A stretch of DNA of 21,656 nucleotides. It comes from Rhizopus sp. PT2906. Taxonomy: Eukaryota; Mucoromycota; Mucoromycetes; Mucorales; Rhizopodaceae. The DNA lies in contig JAMYHX010000611.1 in NCBI GenBank assembly GCA_025529335.1, positions 1 to 21,656 of the forward strand. Direction: 5' to 3'. This document shows positions 10,434 to 18,700 of this stretch, in pieces. The notes under the pieces are model-generated. The model saw nothing but the letters and a program-made list of their open reading frames with translations, did no database searches and was not told the DNA's origin. Made by a program: the position numbers and the translations under genes. Position 1 is the stretch's first letter. Every line of letters starts with the position of its first letter.

Positions 10434-10453
10434 ATGAGTCAGAAAAAGCCTAG
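10427..10453 (+). promoter_or_regulatory. Short upstream reading frame overlapping the RING gene start
   Basis: An ATG at 10427 opens an eight-codon frame ending in TAG at 10451-10453. It overlaps, in another frame, the ATG at 10434 used for the RING protein. If transcription starts upstream of it, scanning ribosomes would meet this ATG first, which could reduce translation of the RING protein. The transcript start is unknown. Confidence 0.4.
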
Positions 10454-10940
10454 ACTTGAATCACAAGATCAAAACGATCACTTTCAATGTCCTATTTGCT
10501 ATGAAGATTGGAAGAGAAAAGGAGAACATAGACTGGTTAGCTTAGCGTGTGGGCATTTATTTGGAAACAGGTAAATTGTGTTGTTGATCTCTCTTTTAGA
10601 TCTATTCATTCTTTTGATAGTTGCATACGTCGCTGGGCTGCTGATAGTCGAAATGATAGTTGTCCTATTTGCCAGTAAGTCGAATTATTATATGAAAAAG
10701 GACCATGACTCATGTTGTTTTAATAGAAAGACTATCAAAACGAGTAAAATAAGAAATGTGTTGCCTATAAAACTTGTTGTTCAAGACACGTCTCAGATTG
10801 ACGAACTGTCCAAAGAACTGAATTCACTCAAGTCCCAAATTAAAGAAAAACAAAACGCATTAGAACTATCCAAGCTAGCATTAAGCCTTTGTAAACGTGA
10901 ACTAGAAAAGGCTAAAAAGGCTCATATACCCTCACAATAA
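10434..10940 (+). CDS. RFWD3-type RING finger protein with coiled coil, lacking WD40 repeats
   Basis: Exons 10434-10570, 10621-10674 and 10727-10940 give 134 residues. The RING finger covers residues 19-63: C19-x2-C22, C39-G-H41, C47-I-x2-W51, C60-P-I-C63. The CGHLFGxxC arrangement, with Gly (44) where most RINGs have the fifth zinc ligand, is what I recall of the E3 ubiquitin ligase RFWD3. A Lys/Glu/Leu-rich coiled coil follows (about 87-127), also as in RFWD3. Animal RFWD3 continues into WD40 repeats and acts in RPA ubiquitination and interstrand-crosslink repair. Here the protein stops after the coiled coil. The first intron could also end at AG 10599, but only AG 10620 keeps frame and motif. 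The stop lies 61 bp before the VPS52 start. E3 activity is inferred from the fold; the substrate is unknown. Confidence 0.82.
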
Positions 10941-11001
10941 ACCGTTTTTTCATAATGTCGGTCATGTCCCATCTCCGCATCCACTTTCCTTCTTTTTTTT
11001 A

Positions 11002-13714
11002 ATGCCTGACTTTGACAAATCTTTACCAGCTATACCCAACACAAACACATTGACTGAACTCGATAAATTATTAACGCCTCCAGCTATACAAGTACTAAAT
11101 GCTTACAGTATTGACACCAGTGTGATACTGATTACCTTGTTGTAGAATGAAACTGACAATAATAACTCTAGTGAAGATGAAGTTGATTCCATCTTTGATA
11201 ACTTTGATGGTAAACTATAAATGTTACCTTATTATTTAAGCTCACATATACGGCAAAAAGATGAACTACTTGATATAACATTGGGAAAAGATATGGACTT
11301 GCGTGAATATGCAAACAAAATAATAGAGGAAAAAGTAACTGCACAAGAGGAACTGGAAAGAAACTGTAAGTGAGATCACTGCATGAACCCCTCTTCAGCC
11401 CCCTATTAATTCTCTCTCTCTCTCTTACACACACTGTTTAGACTTGGAAAACGTTCAGTCTTTTATTGATCTGCATACAGAAATACAGGTAAATAGATTA
11501 TATACGTATATCTCTTTTTTTCTATCATTAACACATATTTATGAAATAGTACTGTGATCAAGTCCTCGGTCGCATGGAAGGACTGTTGAATGCTTTTCAG
11601 AGTGATTTGGGTAATATTAGCAGTGAGATACAAAACTTACAGGAACAATCTACGCTTATGAACGTTAAATTAAAAAACCGAAAGGTACATTTGATAAAGA
11701 TCACCCTATAGTCATTCTTACCTTCATCAGACACTGGAAGCACGACTGAGCAAGGCTCTACAGGGCATGGTTATACCACCTTATATGATAAGGTAGTGAA
11801 AGACTCTCTCTTACTTTTATAAACCGAACTCATACTTTTTTTTAATTCTAGAAAAATTACTGAAGAAGAAGTGGATGAAACTTGGCTGGAATACCTTACT
11901 ACAATCAATAAACAAATGCGATTCATCAAAGCCAATCAACATCGTCCAATAAAAGCATTACAAAATGTTGGCCCAGAGTTGGAGAAACTACGACTGAAGG
12001 CTGCCTCCACCATTCGTGATTTCTTTCTCTCTCGTATTCAGCTCCTTTGTGTTCCCAATGCCAACATACAAATCATGCAACAGTCTGTGTTTTTAAAATA
12101 TAAAAATTTACACAGTTTTGTTATGGAAAGACATCATGATGCTGCAACAGAAATACGACAAACATATATAAATGCACTACGTTGGTATTTCCATAATCAC
12201 TTTGAAAGATATAGTAAGGGCCTGATAAAACTCCAGGTAATAGTCTAAAAATATATGCTAGCTTTATGATAACATGACATCTCCCCTAGACTGTATCTGC
12301 AGAGAAATCAGACCTAATAGGCATAGAAGAAAGTGCTCGTAAAGGAGGAATATTTGGCGGCACCAAGGTAGCTTTGAATAAGACCAACGTATTCGCATTA
12401 GGAGATCGAAGTGATACCCTCAGAATTCAAGATCCTGGCGTCATTCTGATTCATGTTGCAGAAGCTAAAGAACAGGTAATAATAAATAAAAGGGTTCATT
12501 CTTTTCTCTTTTCATACAAAATATTAGAAATATCAATTTGAACAACTCTTTCGAAGCTTCAACTTGACATTAATCGATAATGCAAGCTCAGAATATTTAT
12601 TCATCCATGAATTCTTCTCAAGAGATTCCAAGTCTGCAGCAGATACCACAAAAACCATATTCCAATCCATATTTGAGCCCACAGAAAAAGTGGGAATTGT
12701 AAGTGATGATAAAAAGAAATAGACAGTCAATGTAACCCTGTATATATTTGCATATAGCAATTTACAAAGACCTATGTAGAAAATTGCTATGATGCAGTTG
12801 GTATATTATTATGCATTCGAATCAACACACAGCTAGCACTAGAACTGCAAAGACGACGTGTACCTGCTCTAGAAGGGTATACTAATGCAACCAATATGCT
12901 GTTATGGCCTCGGTTTCAGCATATCATATCATTGCATATAGACAGCTTAAAAAAGATGTTTCATAGCAAATCACTTGTGAAAGACATTCATCCTCATTAT
13001 GTAAGTTTTTATAAAAAAAGAATAGAAATGTTGGCCTACTAACCAGAGCCTTTAAGATTACTAGACGTTATGCTGAATTTGCAGCTTCGTTGCTAGTACT
13101 TAATGATGGATACGATGATGCCATTTTATCTAACAGTATTCATAGACTACGCGATGAGTTTGAAGCTGTCCTTTCACGTATGTCAAACGAACTAACTGAC
13201 TCGCCTAAGCGCATCGCTTTTCTTGTTAATAATTACGACCTTATCCTATCTGTACTTCAAGTAGGTTCATAGGAATGAAATTACGTTTTTATAGTAATAT
13301 CTTTGTTAGGAAACGCATAGCCATGCAGTAGAGAATGAGGTCAACTACTTTAAGCAACTTCACTCGCTCCAGAAAAATGCCTTTGTTGATGAGCAGTTAA
13401 AGCCTTATTTTGGTTCAATGATTCAATGTGTTCAAAAACCAGAAAACTGTTCTATCCCTGACCTTGAACGTATCTCTTCGCACTTTGCTCAGACTTGGCG
13501 TCAATCTCTTAAATCGATCAATGCGTCCGTTATTCAATACTTTTCCAACTTTAAAAATGGCACAAGTGTACTTCATGCAGTTCTCGCTCAATTGATTGTC
13601 TATTATACAAAATTCCTAGACATTTTAGAAAAGAGAAACATTTTGGCTAGACTTCATCCAGTTGGAGTACAAACAGTGATGGTAGAGATTAAAAAGTTTA
13701 GAAGTACATTTTAA
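11002..13714 (+). CDS. VPS52: VPS52, subunit of GARP/EARP tethering complexes
   Basis: A twelve-exon gene of 698 residues (human VPS52 about 720). Exons: 11002-11091, 11146-11209, 11261-11365, 11442-11488, 11550-11684, 11731-11792, 11852-12236, 12290-12475, 12528-12698, 12758-13000, 13057-13260 and 13310-13714; all phases agree. VPS52 is a core subunit of GARP, which tethers endosome-derived vesicles at the trans-Golgi, and of the related EARP. Hallmarks are an acidic N-terminus (30-52), the heptad region with DLGNISSEIQNLQEQS (121-136) that resembles other CATCHR-type tethers, IREFI-like IRDFFLSRIQLLC, a YITRRYAEF block (496-504), FLVNNYDLILSVL (about 550-562), and a C-terminal FSNFKNGTSVLHAVLAQLI (642-660). 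The first intron uses GTACTA as donor, and exon 3 uses an AG (11260) beyond a nearer one (11240) because only that keeps frame. The gene looks intact and complete. Confidence 0.95.
11411..11425. repeat. (TC)n polypyrimidine run in VPS52 intron 3
   Basis: An alternating TC run within intron 11366-11441, upstream of the acceptor ending at 11441. It serves as an evident polypyrimidine tract. Confidence 0.7.
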
Positions 13715-13806
13715 TACAAATAGTACGTCTTATTCGTTCTTTTTTTTTTTGAAATAATAAATTATTAACTAGAAGACTAATGAATAGTATATTGTTCGTT
13801 TTGTAC
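13715..13806. other. Short spacer between VPS52 and the Fanzor remnant
   Basis: After the VPS52 stop comes a T-run (about 13739-13750), AATAATAAAT sequence that may serve polyadenylation, and a 10-bp arm AGAAGACTAA (13771-13780). Its exact reverse complement lies at 13869-13878 inside the Fanzor remnant. CTAG at 13769-13772 is adjacent to that arm. Confidence 0.4.
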
Positions 13807-14580
13807 TTACCGAGGCGTTAAGGAATGCACTGCCGTTATAGACAGCGCATTAAATCCAGGGAACACCGTTAGTCTTCTGAAGGTCTTCTGAAGAGGGGAG
13901 GACTTTCATTGTCGTGTTTTGATTTGTAAACAAAGATATTATACATATTTAATGCACTGTTCACATCGCGATTCCACACCGTACCACAAGATTCACACTT
14001 GAGGACAGAGTGTACTCTTCACTTTGATCCAGAAACAGAGAAATTATTCATTCCTTTCATTTTACACTTGTTACATATCTGACTCGTTAAATACTCGTCA
14101 ACCGAAACAAATTCGGTCCTCCCCTCCCTTGGATTGTTTGCATTTGATTTCTTCAGTAATTCGTTTTGTAGTTGCAGCTTATTTTCCTTTCATACTTGAA
14201 CCAAAAGAACCATTTCCGAACGCAATGATCCGCTTCCGTGGAGGGAAGGAAGGGAAGCCACCAGGAGGTAAAAGTACATGTTTGCTTTTGTTTGGATTTT
14301 GGTTTTTAGCGTCAACTGTGCTAGTTTTGCCACACTTTTTGCTGTTGTCAAAGAGTCTTTTAACAATATCTTGAGTTCCTTTTTGCTTGTTGATATACGC
14401 TTTGAAAATTAATTAATAAATTTGTTTGCACAAACGCAAACAAAGAAGGGAACCCGCGATCGACAGCTAATGGACCCTTAATAAATGTCATATCGACTAT
14501 ATATCTTACATGTCTTTCCCTTTGTTTCGCTTTGCCTTTGGAGGCGGAGGGTCATTGTTTTTCTTTCGTTTCATGTTGAA
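13807..14580 (-). pseudogene. Fanzor (eukaryotic TnpB-like RuvC nuclease) remnant
   Basis: Three-frame reading of the minus strand shows the TnpB/Fanzor C-terminal order. A Lys/Arg/Pro-rich block (about 14575-14520) is followed by a RuvC-I-like AVDRGFPSLFAF (about 14466-14430). Next come an FKAYINKQKGTQDIVKRLF segment (about 14405-14350), an FGNGSFGSSMKGK block (about 14220-14182), VDEYLTS (about 14104-14084), and zinc-ribbon pairs CNKC (about 14074-14063) and CESC (about 13998-13987). The RuvC-III motif WNRDVNSALNM (about 13979-13947) follows, and the last open frame ends with TAA at 13809-13807. The D-E-Y-x-T-S, CxxC...CxxC and NRDVN-A-N signature is diagnostic of the family of RNA-guided DNA nucleases. 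The copy is dead: at least two in-frame stops, several frameshifts (one from an 11-bp duplication), and a RuvC-I to zinc-ribbon distance shorter than usual. The N-terminus is not recognisable. Confidence 0.85.
13872..13893. repeat. 11-bp tandem duplication inside the Fanzor remnant
   Basis: GTCTTCTGAAG occurs twice in direct succession (13872-13882 and 13883-13893). Eleven is not a multiple of three, so the duplication shifts the minus-strand reading frame. With one copy ignored, the frame after RuvC-III continues through about 20 further codons to the TAA at 13807. Confidence 0.9.
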
Positions 14581-14823
14581 GGTAAAGAAAAAAGGGAAAA
14601 GGGAAAAGTAACTGCGGATAGCCATGAGATGTTAAATTAACGATCGACAACATTGTTTTTATTAATTAATCGTATTTTCTTCAATAGTAAAATCTGTCTC
14701 GAATGAAAAGTCGCTCCACTTTCGACACACTGCACATCTTATTGTAATCTTCAAAGCAGTTTTCTTTATAAAAGTGATGGGATAAGGATACTAAGATGGT
14801 ACAAGATGACCATTGATCATCAT
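14581..14823 (-). other. Spacer between Helitron and Fanzor remnants
   Basis: These 243 bp lie between two minus-strand remnants. Open stretches in different frames (for example 14764-14672) give Cys-containing peptides that I cannot assign. They may be decayed Fanzor N-terminus or Helitron sequence. A GGGAAAA repeat lies at about 14593-14607. Confidence 0.35.
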
Positions 14824-16053
14824 CTAAGCACCAGAAACAGTGATTGAAGAAGTAATAGTAAATAGGGAAAAGAAGAAGCACAAATCATAATGACGCCCAT
14901 ATGTTCCATGATGAAATATCAGTACGAAATTCGTACACACGTATGCAGCATGCGTCTGGCTGATACGCTGAAAGCGCTGCTCAAATCCAATGTTTTGACA
15001 AAGACTGTTATTGCCTCTCAAGGTAAGAACGATTTCACAGTAGCCTTTATCACTATATTCTATTGGGATAACAGTAGCTATCTCCTCCATTATTAGAAGG
15101 TTGTAAGTGTGTCTATCGCTTCCTTTGATCAAATGCATTCTCATGGAAGGACTGATAACAATGTGCGGTGCAATAGTTTCTGTTTGATCATTATTACTGT
15201 CGTTTTCATGGCTGCTCAATATCTCATGTGCATGACGATATACAGTTGCAAAGGGATTGTACTAAGCAAGCATGGCTGAAAGCTCCATAATAATCTTAGG
15301 ATCAAGGTTACTGTTTCTTGCTTGTCTTATTTCAGCGGCATAGGAAGGATCAAATATATATAGCTGGGCGTAGGAATGCTCACTGCCTTTAACTGGAATC
15401 AAGGGGCCTTGTCGGTGGCAAAGTATGCCATGAATCTGAAAGGCGTATAATCCATCTCTATTGTTATTGCTGTTGCTGTTGTTGTTGTTGGCACGATCTT
15501 CAGCCGAGACAATGTCGCAGCCTAAGGAAGTAAACGCAAAGGCAGCGTTATATTGGCGAAGACTGTTCTTAAAGTGCCTTCCTTGAGTGTCTGTGCTTGC
15601 AAGCAAGTCCTTCAAATATTCAGGTGGGTCAGGCAAGAGCTGCGGCTGGACTGATCCCCGCATGCAGCATGATTCCCAGCTTGGATAGCTCAAAGATGAT
15701 GTCTCTTGCCTCTCATCGATTCAGTGCAAGGCGTGACAGTGAGGGCATTCCTTGTCCATACGTCCAAGGACCAAAGGACGAAGGTGACAAAGCTGAGAGA
15801 TATAGGCAGCGGGCTCTGCCCTGGATCTGCCTCTGGGTCTACTTTCAGCACCAGAAGATTCGACTGTTCTTGGTCTTCCTCTAGGTCTAGTAGTAACGCC
15901 AGCTTCTTCTTGTTGACCTTCGTCACGACGTCTGCGGTGTGATCCTGCTATTCGTTCTCTGCATGACTGGCAGGTACGATAGCATGAATCAACGGGTAAA
16001 GGTGCATGGCAAGAAGAGCAGCTAGTTGTACCTTGGTTGTTGTTGTTTTCCAT
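14824..16053 (-). pseudogene. Helitron replicase N-terminal region, two nonsense codons, 3' truncated
   Basis: From ATG 16053-16051 one frame of 410 codons runs to TAG 14826-14824, broken only by TGA at 15723-15721 and TAG at 15264-15262. Order of features: a Cys-rich zinc module (CSSCHAP...CYRTCQSCRER), an AT-hook-like RPRGRPR, and a CPHCHALH motif where the expected next Trp codon is TGA. Then follow WESCCMRG, LPDPPEYLKDLL, a YNAAFAFTSLG block, the FQIHGILCHRQG block and YAQLYIFDP. After the TAG come YNPFATVYRHAHEIL, HTYNLLIMEEIATVIP, and QRISQTHAAY...HGTYGRHYD. This is the conserved N-terminal part of eukaryotic Helitron proteins, rolling-circle transposons with HUH replicase and Pif1-type helicase. 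Similarity fades near 14884, before the HUH and helicase domains, which are absent. Both internal stops are explained by one C-to-T or G-to-A transition each. Confidence 0.88.
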
Positions 16054-16481
16054 TTTTCTAATAAGCGTCAAGATGGGAACATAATGTTAGTGAACAGGAA
16101 CTATATGAATTTGCCTTTTATTCTCTTTTTGAAGGCATATCCATACCTGATTCTTTTAAAAAGGGGTTTTATTGTATTGTAAAAATGAATATCAGGAGAA
16201 AAGGGAAAAGTATGCTCATATAATTGTGGTCCGAGACCCGGTTCGAACAAATGGCAAAAGAAGGCTCAATGTGCGGTTTATTTCCGGTAAAAGTGTGTAT
16301 TACTTGCATATTATCCGACTATTTTCGGGTGTATTTTCCGGCGAATTTTTTTTCCAATTCCAGTATAATGTATTTTAGTGAATTATTGAGTAATGAATAG
16401 TGAATATATTTAAGGTATAAATATATATATATATATGTGTATAAATGTATAAAAAGAGGATAAAAACAGTGGTTTAATCAC
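16054..16481. other. Possible 5' part of the Helitron and intergenic spacer
   Basis: No gene is supported. On the plus strand a cluster of related motifs occurs at about 16277-16343 (TTTATTTCCGG, CTATTTTCGGGT, GTATTTTCCGGCG). It is more GC-rich than its surroundings and lies upstream of the Helitron start in that element's orientation. It may be subterminal element sequence. An (AT)8 run lies at 16421-16436. The element boundary (5'-TC for Helitrons) could not be fixed. Confidence 0.35.
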
Positions 16482-18375
16482 TTATTCGCTCACCCATGTA
16501 CCTCCCCGTTTTAGCCATTTGGCAAGTAGAACAGTCATATCTCGAACCACAAATCCACCTATGATTGTATTAACCACATCACAGACTTTACTCAATTTCA
16601 CAAGCATCATTTCACATTGTGGATTATTTGTTCTTTTCTTTTCTTCATGATAATAATTTAACCATTTTTCTATTATAATTATTATTATTATTATTATTAT
16701 TATATATTTAATATTATTGTTATCATCACTTTGCTTACCTAACGTATGGATCTTCTTCAAAAGCCTCTCTAAGGCTTCAATATACTGTTTATAATGATCC
16801 TCTCTACATACACAATTATTTCATGCACTCCTTATTGTTTTATTTCTATAGTTACCCTTTTGTTAAACTAAAGGCATTCATACGTTCCACTGATTTTGTC
16901 AGCTTTGTCCCCCACGACATGAATGACTGACTTGACTTTTTGGTGGGTTCAATCTTTGTGGTACCATTTGTATGACCTGCAGTACTTGTCTGAATACCTC
17001 CATTTGTACTTTCTCTCTTGAACTTCTTTGATAGATTGGTCTTTAAACTTTCTACTGATGTCTCCACGTGTTCCAGTAGCCTTAATGAACTCAATAGATC
17101 ATCTAAATAAGTCCAATTTTCAAGTCGATGAAGATCATTCGCCAGTGTTTCACAGGCGGATATTTTGATATCTACAAATGATAACTTAACATTGTGCTGC
17201 TGCCTACGATTTTCAATTAATAATGCCTTTTTAGCTTAAATGATATGATGATATTACCATAAGCTTTTGGGTATATATAATTTCTTTGTTACATAAGCGC
17301 CTTGTTGCATACTCTTTTCCAGTGCCAAAAGCAGCTTGAGTTGTTGATGCTCCTTAACCTCCTCTGTGTCCTGTGTTTGGTCTTTTAAGAAATGCCCAAA
17401 TGACGGACTTCCTGTGCTGTGTGTATAACCTGCCGATTTTCGCCCGACGAGACCTTCGACGGACAATCGATTGACAGTCTTTTTTCGCATAGATCCTATG
17501 GCGGAGGTGCGCGCTTTAGTCGGCTGCTGCTCTTCATCCAATGATTCGACAGTAGACATTGAGGAAGACCTCGGCACTTTAGGTAAACTACTTGTTCGAG
17601 TACGATAAGGTCTGATATAGGCTATTGCTGTAGGCGTTGCAGGTGATGATGGTGGTAGTTCTTCTTCTTTCTTTTTCAAGGAAGGAAGTGTCATTGTAGG
17701 CATTCGTTTAGCCTCTATATCTGAATCCAGATCATAATCTTCATTATCAGTATGAGACTGCTGCTGCTGCTGCTGCTGCTGTTGTTGTTGTTGTGTTGTA
17801 GGAGTACTCTTTGAGGAATGCATACTGAATGATGATGATGATGATGTAGTCATGTTGCGATTAAACTCGGTAGAAATTATTTTGCGTACGGTAGCCTTCT
17901 GTAGTGTTGGCTTTGTCTCCCAGTCGTCGTCACTGTCTTCGCTATCTTCACTGTCTTCATCATCGCCTTTCTCTATAGGTTGTATCTCTTTTTCTTTTCC
18001 CTCTTCAATAACAATAGCTGTTAAAAGTCGAATACGCTCAGAATAAGAATCATGCTTTTTAATGAAATAAGGAAAGTAGTGAGATATACAAGACAGAGAG
18101 AAAGAGAGCAAAGCTTAATTTTTTTTTTTTCCTCTTACTATTTCCTGTAAACGCTTCTTATCATTTTCTTTTTCGATTAAGTTCAACACCTTTTCGAGCA
18201 GTTCGATAGCTTCCGTATAAGCATGAACAGCTCCCAAGACATCGTTGGTCGAATCACACTGAACAGCTACATTTGCTTTTTGTAAAGCCGATCGAAGTAT
18301 TCGTTTGGAGAAATGCTTTGTTTCCTGTTGTGTGAATGGATGACTTGCTGGTAAAAGGCTTGATTCTACGCTCAT
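16482..18375 (-). CDS. Fungal MIT-domain protein with polyglutamine run
   Basis: Minus-strand exons 18375-18139, 18054-17258, 17203-16856, 16803-16739 and 16669-16482 give 544 residues with consistent phases. Residues about 27-93 form an MIT domain: ALQKANVAVQCD, a GAVHAYTEAIELLEKVL helix, and RLQEIHDSYSERIRLL, split by the first intron. MIT domains bind ESCRT-III tails and related partners in endosomal sorting. The middle (95-290) is low complexity, with Glu/Asp-Ser blocks, 12 Gln, and Ser/Pro/Arg-rich stretches. The C-terminal half has a folded-looking region: AYVTKKLYIPKSLW, QQHNVKLSFVDIKISACETL and KQYIEALERLLKKIHTL. This arrangement recalls uncharacterised MIT proteins of filamentous fungi. 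The ATG at 18375 is chosen because the sequence above it is a TC/T tract. The second intron must use the AG at 17204, as nearer ones meet stops. It shares a divergent promoter with the APSES gene. Confidence 0.82.
16674..16703. repeat. (ATT)n microsatellite in intron 4 of the MIT gene
   Basis: About nine ATT units followed by ATAT, lying inside the 69-nt intron 16738-16670 just after the acceptor side on the plus strand. Confidence 0.8.
17758..17793 (-). repeat. CAG/CAA repeat encoding 12 glutamines
   Basis: On the coding strand four CAA codons are followed by eight CAG codons, within exon 2 of the MIT-domain gene. The eight pure CAG units are prone to length change; the CAA part is not pure with them. 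Confidence 0.9.
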
Positions 18376-18700
18376 TAAGAAAAAGAAAAAAAAAAGAGAG
18401 AGAGAGAGAGAAAGGAAAATTCCTTGTTCTATTGTATCCCCTTTTTCATTCCCCTCTGTCGCTCTTTCCACTCTTTTCTTGCCCACACACACTCCTTTCA
18501 CATAAATGTTACACAAATATCTATTATTGATCAGCCTTTCTTTTGTCTCGGTTCTATTATTCGGTTAACATCAATACCGTAAAGACGTGTGGCTGTAGGT
18601 TTCGGTTGATTTATAATACATCGGCGTATAAAGAGAATATAAGAACATGTTCCTTGTTTGGCCTTCTTTATCCTTTTCTTTTTCAGTGACAAAAACAAAA
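18376..18700. promoter_or_regulatory. Divergent promoter region between MIT and APSES genes
   Basis: These 325 bp separate the ATG codons of two divergent genes. A TATAAAG box lies at 18627-18633, about 68 bp before the APSES ATG. A CTTTTTCAG at about 18676-18685 looks like an intron acceptor, so a 5' untranslated intron of the APSES gene is possible. On the MIT side a (AG)8 run (18395-18410) and A-rich DNA form a pyrimidine-rich leader on the transcribed minus strand. Confidence 0.55.
18395..18410. repeat. (AG)8 microsatellite in the MIT gene leader
   Basis: Eight AG units, read as CT on the minus strand, about 20 bp upstream of the MIT gene start codon. Confidence 0.85.

Noticed and set aside
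10378..13714. RING and VPS52 as one fused gene
   Set aside because: An in-frame TAA closes the RING frame, no intron signals bridge the 61-bp gap, and VPS52 has its own ATG and normal length.
14024..14374. 116-codon plus-strand open frame
   Set aside because: It lies opposite the Fanzor remnant, whose minus-strand motifs explain the sequence.
15597..15942. Plus-strand open frames of 78-95 codons
   Set aside because: They are antisense to the Helitron replicase frame, which carries clear family motifs.
16185..16260. GGTTCGAAC at about 16232, like a tRNA B box
   Set aside because: No convincing acceptor, D or anticodon stem can be formed on either strand, and no A box lies at the right distance. 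The T-arm would pair mostly through wobbles.
13715..16481. CRISPR array or prokaryotic insertion sequence as an explanation for the TnpB-like motifs
   Set aside because: There are no regularly spaced repeats, and the flanking genes are spliced eukaryotic genes. The eukaryotic Fanzor branch is the fitting relative.
18376..18516. Longer N-terminus of the MIT protein starting near 18516
   Set aside because: The extension translates a (TC)n/T tract into Leu-Ser and Phe runs and lies in the probable leader; the ATG at 18375 directly precedes MIT-like sequence.
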